Below the pieces are notes generated by a model, which had not been told where the DNA came from, did no database searches, and worked only from the letters and a program-made list of their open reading frames with translations. Position numbers and translations under genes: made by a program. DNA of 7,836 nt from Pirellulaceae bacterium. Its GTDB lineage: Bacteria > Planctomycetota > Planctomycetia > Pirellulales > Pirellulaceae. Positions 5,925 to 7,836 of the stretch are shown one piece after another (positions within the stretch are counted from its first letter, which is position 1; every line of letters begins with the position of its first letter). The stretch lies in NCBI GenBank assembly GCA_020846515.1, contig JADLDX010000383.1, positions 1 to 7,836 of the forward strand. Reading direction: 5' to 3'.

Positions 5925-6836
5925 ATGAGTGCTCCATTGCCGCCACCTGGTGACCTAAAAGAATTACTCGCCTCCGCGCAACTGCCGGCTCTGCCCCAGT
6001 CAGCGATCCGGTTGATCGAGCTGTCGCAAGATGCCAGCAACGGTCCCAATGAATTTTCCAAACCGATCGAAGCCGATGCGGGCTTGATGGGACAAGTACT
6101 TCGCTTCGTCAACTCGAGCTACTTCGGTTTCTCACGCGAAATCGCCAGTGTCAAGCAAGCCATCGCTTTGGTCGGCGTCCGCACGATCAAGAACTTTGCG
6201 CTCTGGAGCGCTGTGTTCAGTCTGATACCGAATCCCAAGTTCGGCCCGTTCGATTTGAAGAACTTGTGGCAAGACTCGCTCCGCCGCGCCATTTTTGCGC
6301 GCCTGGCCGGACGACACCTAAAATTGCCCAATGCAGAAGATCTGTTTGCCGCCGCTTTGTTGCAAGACATGGCTATTCCTCTATTGCTTCGCGAATTACC
6401 TGAACAATATCAGGAACTGATCACTCGGTGTGCCCAAGAACGCATGCGATTGTCGCAACTGGAACGCCAGGTGTTCGGTTGGGATCATGCGGAAGCAGCC
6501 GCTGGCCTGGTCCGCAATTGGCGATTGCCTGAAGAGTTCGCCGTGCTGATTGAACGCCATCCCAACCTGGATGCTCTGCTGGGAGCCACTCCGCCGCAAC
6601 GCGACGCTGCCGCAGTGGCACTGGCCGCACTACTGCCCTCCTGCCGCGACCAGCAGTGGGACGAACGAGGCGAATTCTTGAGCGGCTGGGAACGTCTCTT
6701 GCCCGGCGCACCAACGTTGCTGGCCGACCTGTTAACGGAAGTCGACGAATCGTTCGAAGAGTTCGCACCAATCCTTAAACTGCCAGTGCCAGAACGAAAC
6801 CTCACCCAGTGGATCGCCGAAACAGCCATGGTCTGA
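5925..6836 (+). CDS. HDOD domain protein (signal transduction)
   Basis: A 303-residue soluble protein with one HDOD domain over roughly residues 17-214. Typical segments are LPALPQSAIRLIEL (20-33), PIEADAGLMGQVLRFVNSSY (47-66), SVKQAIALVGVRTIKN (75-90), AALLQDMAIPLLL (143-155), GWDHAEAAAGLVRNWRLP (185-202) and IERH (209-212). Where a phosphohydrolase HD domain has His-Asp, this protein has Q147-D148, which fits the HDOD subfamily being thought non-catalytic and regulatory. The C-terminal 90 residues match nothing I recognise, and no receiver, GGDEF or EAL domain is attached. Two ATGs are adjacent (5922 and 5925). The second is preferred because GAGG at 5914-5917 is then 7 nt away rather than 4. 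It is transcribed alone, diverging from trxB and converging on the kinase gene. HDOD proteins act in chemotaxis, stress and cell-cycle signalling elsewhere; the role here is unknown. Confidence 0.88.
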   Translation: MSAPLPPPGDLKELLASAQLPALPQSAIRLIELSQDASNGPNEFSKPIEADAGLMGQVLRFVNSSYFGFSREIASVKQAIALVGVRTIKNFALWSAVFSLIPNPKFGPFDLKNLWQDSLRRAIFARLAGRHLKLPNAEDLFAAALLQDMAIPLLLRELPEQYQELITRCAQERMRLSQLERQVFGWDHAEAAAGLVRNWRLPEEFAVLIERHPNLDALLGATPPQRDAAAVALAALLPSCRDQQWDERGEFLSGWERLLPGAPTLLADLLTEVDESFEEFAPILKLPVPERNLTQWIAETAMV

Positions 6837-6904
6837 GGATCTGCCAACGTTCACACCTGCGAACGTTCATAGCATGGAACATGGAACTGCCTCTGACAGG
6901 CAGA
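6837..6904. other. Convergent gap bounded by an inverted repeat
   Basis: This 68-bp gap separates two convergent stop codons. GATCTGCC (6838-6845) and GGCAGATC (6899-6906, running into the kinase stop codon) form an 8-bp stem around 53 nt. Inside are two copies of AACGTTCA (6846-6853 and 6862-6869) and a tandem CATGGAA pair (6873-6886). There is no U-tract, so a classical intrinsic terminator is not supported. A bidirectional termination role is possible. Confidence 0.4.
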
Positions 6905-7836
6905 TCATCCATGTCCGCTGGCCCGGTGCTCGGTCCGCAAACGCACTAAGAAACTACAGCCAACTTGCGTGTTCTCTAACACACAATCACCGCCATGTTG
7001 GCGTGCCAGTTCGCGGGCAATCGAGAGTCCGATGCCCGTACCGGCTGGATCTTCCAAGCGATTGCTCAGCCTGAAAAACGGTTCGAAGACGCGACGGCGC
7101 AGCCGTTTGGGAATCCCGGGCCCAGCATCGATGACACGAATTAATAGATCTGAGCCCGACAACTGGGATTGAAGCCGCAGCAGCTTGCCCGCCGATGCAT
7201 ACTTGATCGCATTGCTGATCAAATTCACCAAGATCTGTTCCACTATCTCCAAGTTGACTGAGACTGTTTGGTTGACACCACGCTCTCTGTCAACCTGAAT
7301 ACCGAGCTCATTTAATGGCGGTGCAAACGTCGCCACGACTTGATCGATGACGGCGTCTAGGTCGACGACTTCTTGAACCTGTAAACTTCGGTCGATGCGG
7401 CCCATTCTGGCAAAGCTCAAGACGTTTTCGATCAGCCGACCCAATCGACTGCTTTCCTGCTGAATGATCGAGAGGCGTTCGATCTCAGGTTCTAAACCAG
7501 CATCTGGATGCGTTTCCAGACCTTGCAGGGCCAGATCGGTATACATGCGTATGTTGGTCAGCGGCGTCCTGAGTTCATGCGATACTTGATTGACAAAGGA
7601 AACTTGTTCGGCGGCTAGACGCAGTTGTCGGTTGAGGTTGAGCGTGATCAGCACACCCAATAGTACCAGCGCGGCCGAGGAACCCAGGGCGGCCATGACG
7701 CTGACCCAGCGCATCGTCTGTCCAGAGGCTAACCTACGCGCCCCAGGTGCTAACGTTAAACGCAATCGCCAACCTTCCAGGGGATCATCAATCGACAGTT
7801 CCGCATCTTTGATTGGGCAATGGGCACTTTCACCGA
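6905..7836 (-). CDS. Membrane sensor histidine kinase, C-terminal part (5' end cut by window)
   Basis: The frame is open to the right edge, so the TTG at 7765 is not the start and the N-terminus is missing. 309 complete codons are visible. A short extracytoplasmic tail (1-40) is followed by one hydrophobic membrane segment (about 41-66), then a HisKA dimerisation domain with VNQVSHELRTPLTNIRMYTD (phospho-acceptor H86). The HATPase_c domain has an N box LVNLISNAIKYA (N208), G1 DAGPG (236-240), F box FEPFF and G2 GTGIGL (265-270). All catalytic boxes look intact, so an active autokinase is expected; it would phosphorylate a response regulator, which is not in the window. No HAMP linker is visible between the membrane segment and the H box; the link is only about 10-15 residues. 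The stimulus is unknown because the sensor domain is outside the window. It converges with the HDOD gene, so co-transcription with it is excluded. Confidence 0.93.
   Translation of the reverse strand, partial: GESAHCPIKDAELSIDDPLEGWRLRLTLAPGARRLASGQTMRWVSVMAALGSSAALVLLGVLITLNLNRQLRLAAEQVSFVNQVSHELRTPLTNIRMYTDLALQGLETHPDAGLEPEIERLSIIQQESSRLGRLIENVLSFARMGRIDRSLQVQEVVDLDAVIDQVVATFAPPLNELGIQVDRERGVNQTVSVNLEIVEQILVNLISNAIKYASAGKLLRLQSQLSGSDLLIRVIDAGPGIPKRLRRRVFEPFFRLSNRLEDPAGTGIGLSIARELARQHGGDCVLENTQVGCSFLVRLRTEHRASGHG

Noticed and set aside
5675..5953. 92-codon plus-strand open frame overlapping the HDOD start
   Set aside because: No recognisable domain, composition unlike the neighbours (rich in Cys and Trp), and it overlaps a well-supported gene start in another frame.

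Overview
The window looks like ordinary chromosomal DNA from a planctomycete, most likely of the Pirellulales/Pirellulaceae type. The main evidence is a DUF1559 protein at the left edge, a family greatly expanded in Planctomycetes. Supporting evidence is a thioredoxin reductase with an internal insertion and gaps packed with short palindromic repeats. No taxonomic search was possible, so this placement is inference.

Layout from left to right. Positions 3-935 (+) hold the C-terminal part of a DUF1559 protein, cut by the window start. Positions 944-1095 hold five REP-like palindromes in the gap between convergent genes. Four minus-strand genes follow, read from right to left: trxB (5399-4329), asnS (4332-2923, sharing 4 bases with trxB), a TIM-barrel sugar isomerase/epimerase-like gene (2796-1879) and deoC (1821-1096). 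A second, different REP-like pair (2834-2902) sits between asnS and the isomerase gene. A 520-bp divergent gap (5400-5921) carries a trxB promoter candidate and a 144-bp MITE-like fold-back element. An HDOD regulatory gene (5925-6836, +) converges on the C-terminal part of a membrane histidine kinase (6905-7836, -), which is cut by the window end.

How the genes fit together: trxB and asnS are housekeeping genes (thiol redox and tRNA-Asn charging), probably translationally coupled. The isomerase-like protein and DeoC probably form a small carbohydrate or deoxynucleoside catabolic unit downstream of them. Whether this unit shares a transcript with trxB-asnS depends on what the REP pair does. 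HDOD and the kinase are signalling proteins, but their convergent orientation gives no evidence of a shared operon.

I found no new multi-gene system such as a defence locus, biosynthetic cluster, CRISPR array or phage. The most interesting material is non-coding. Two unrelated palindromic repeat families share one design: a GTAG-type head, an 8-bp stem and a fixed tetraloop, with heads facing outward. Base changes in both families preserve stem pairing, which suggests REP elements maintained as hairpins, possibly mobilised by a RAYT transposase elsewhere in the genome. The separate 144-bp fold-back element lies just upstream of the trxB promoter candidate.
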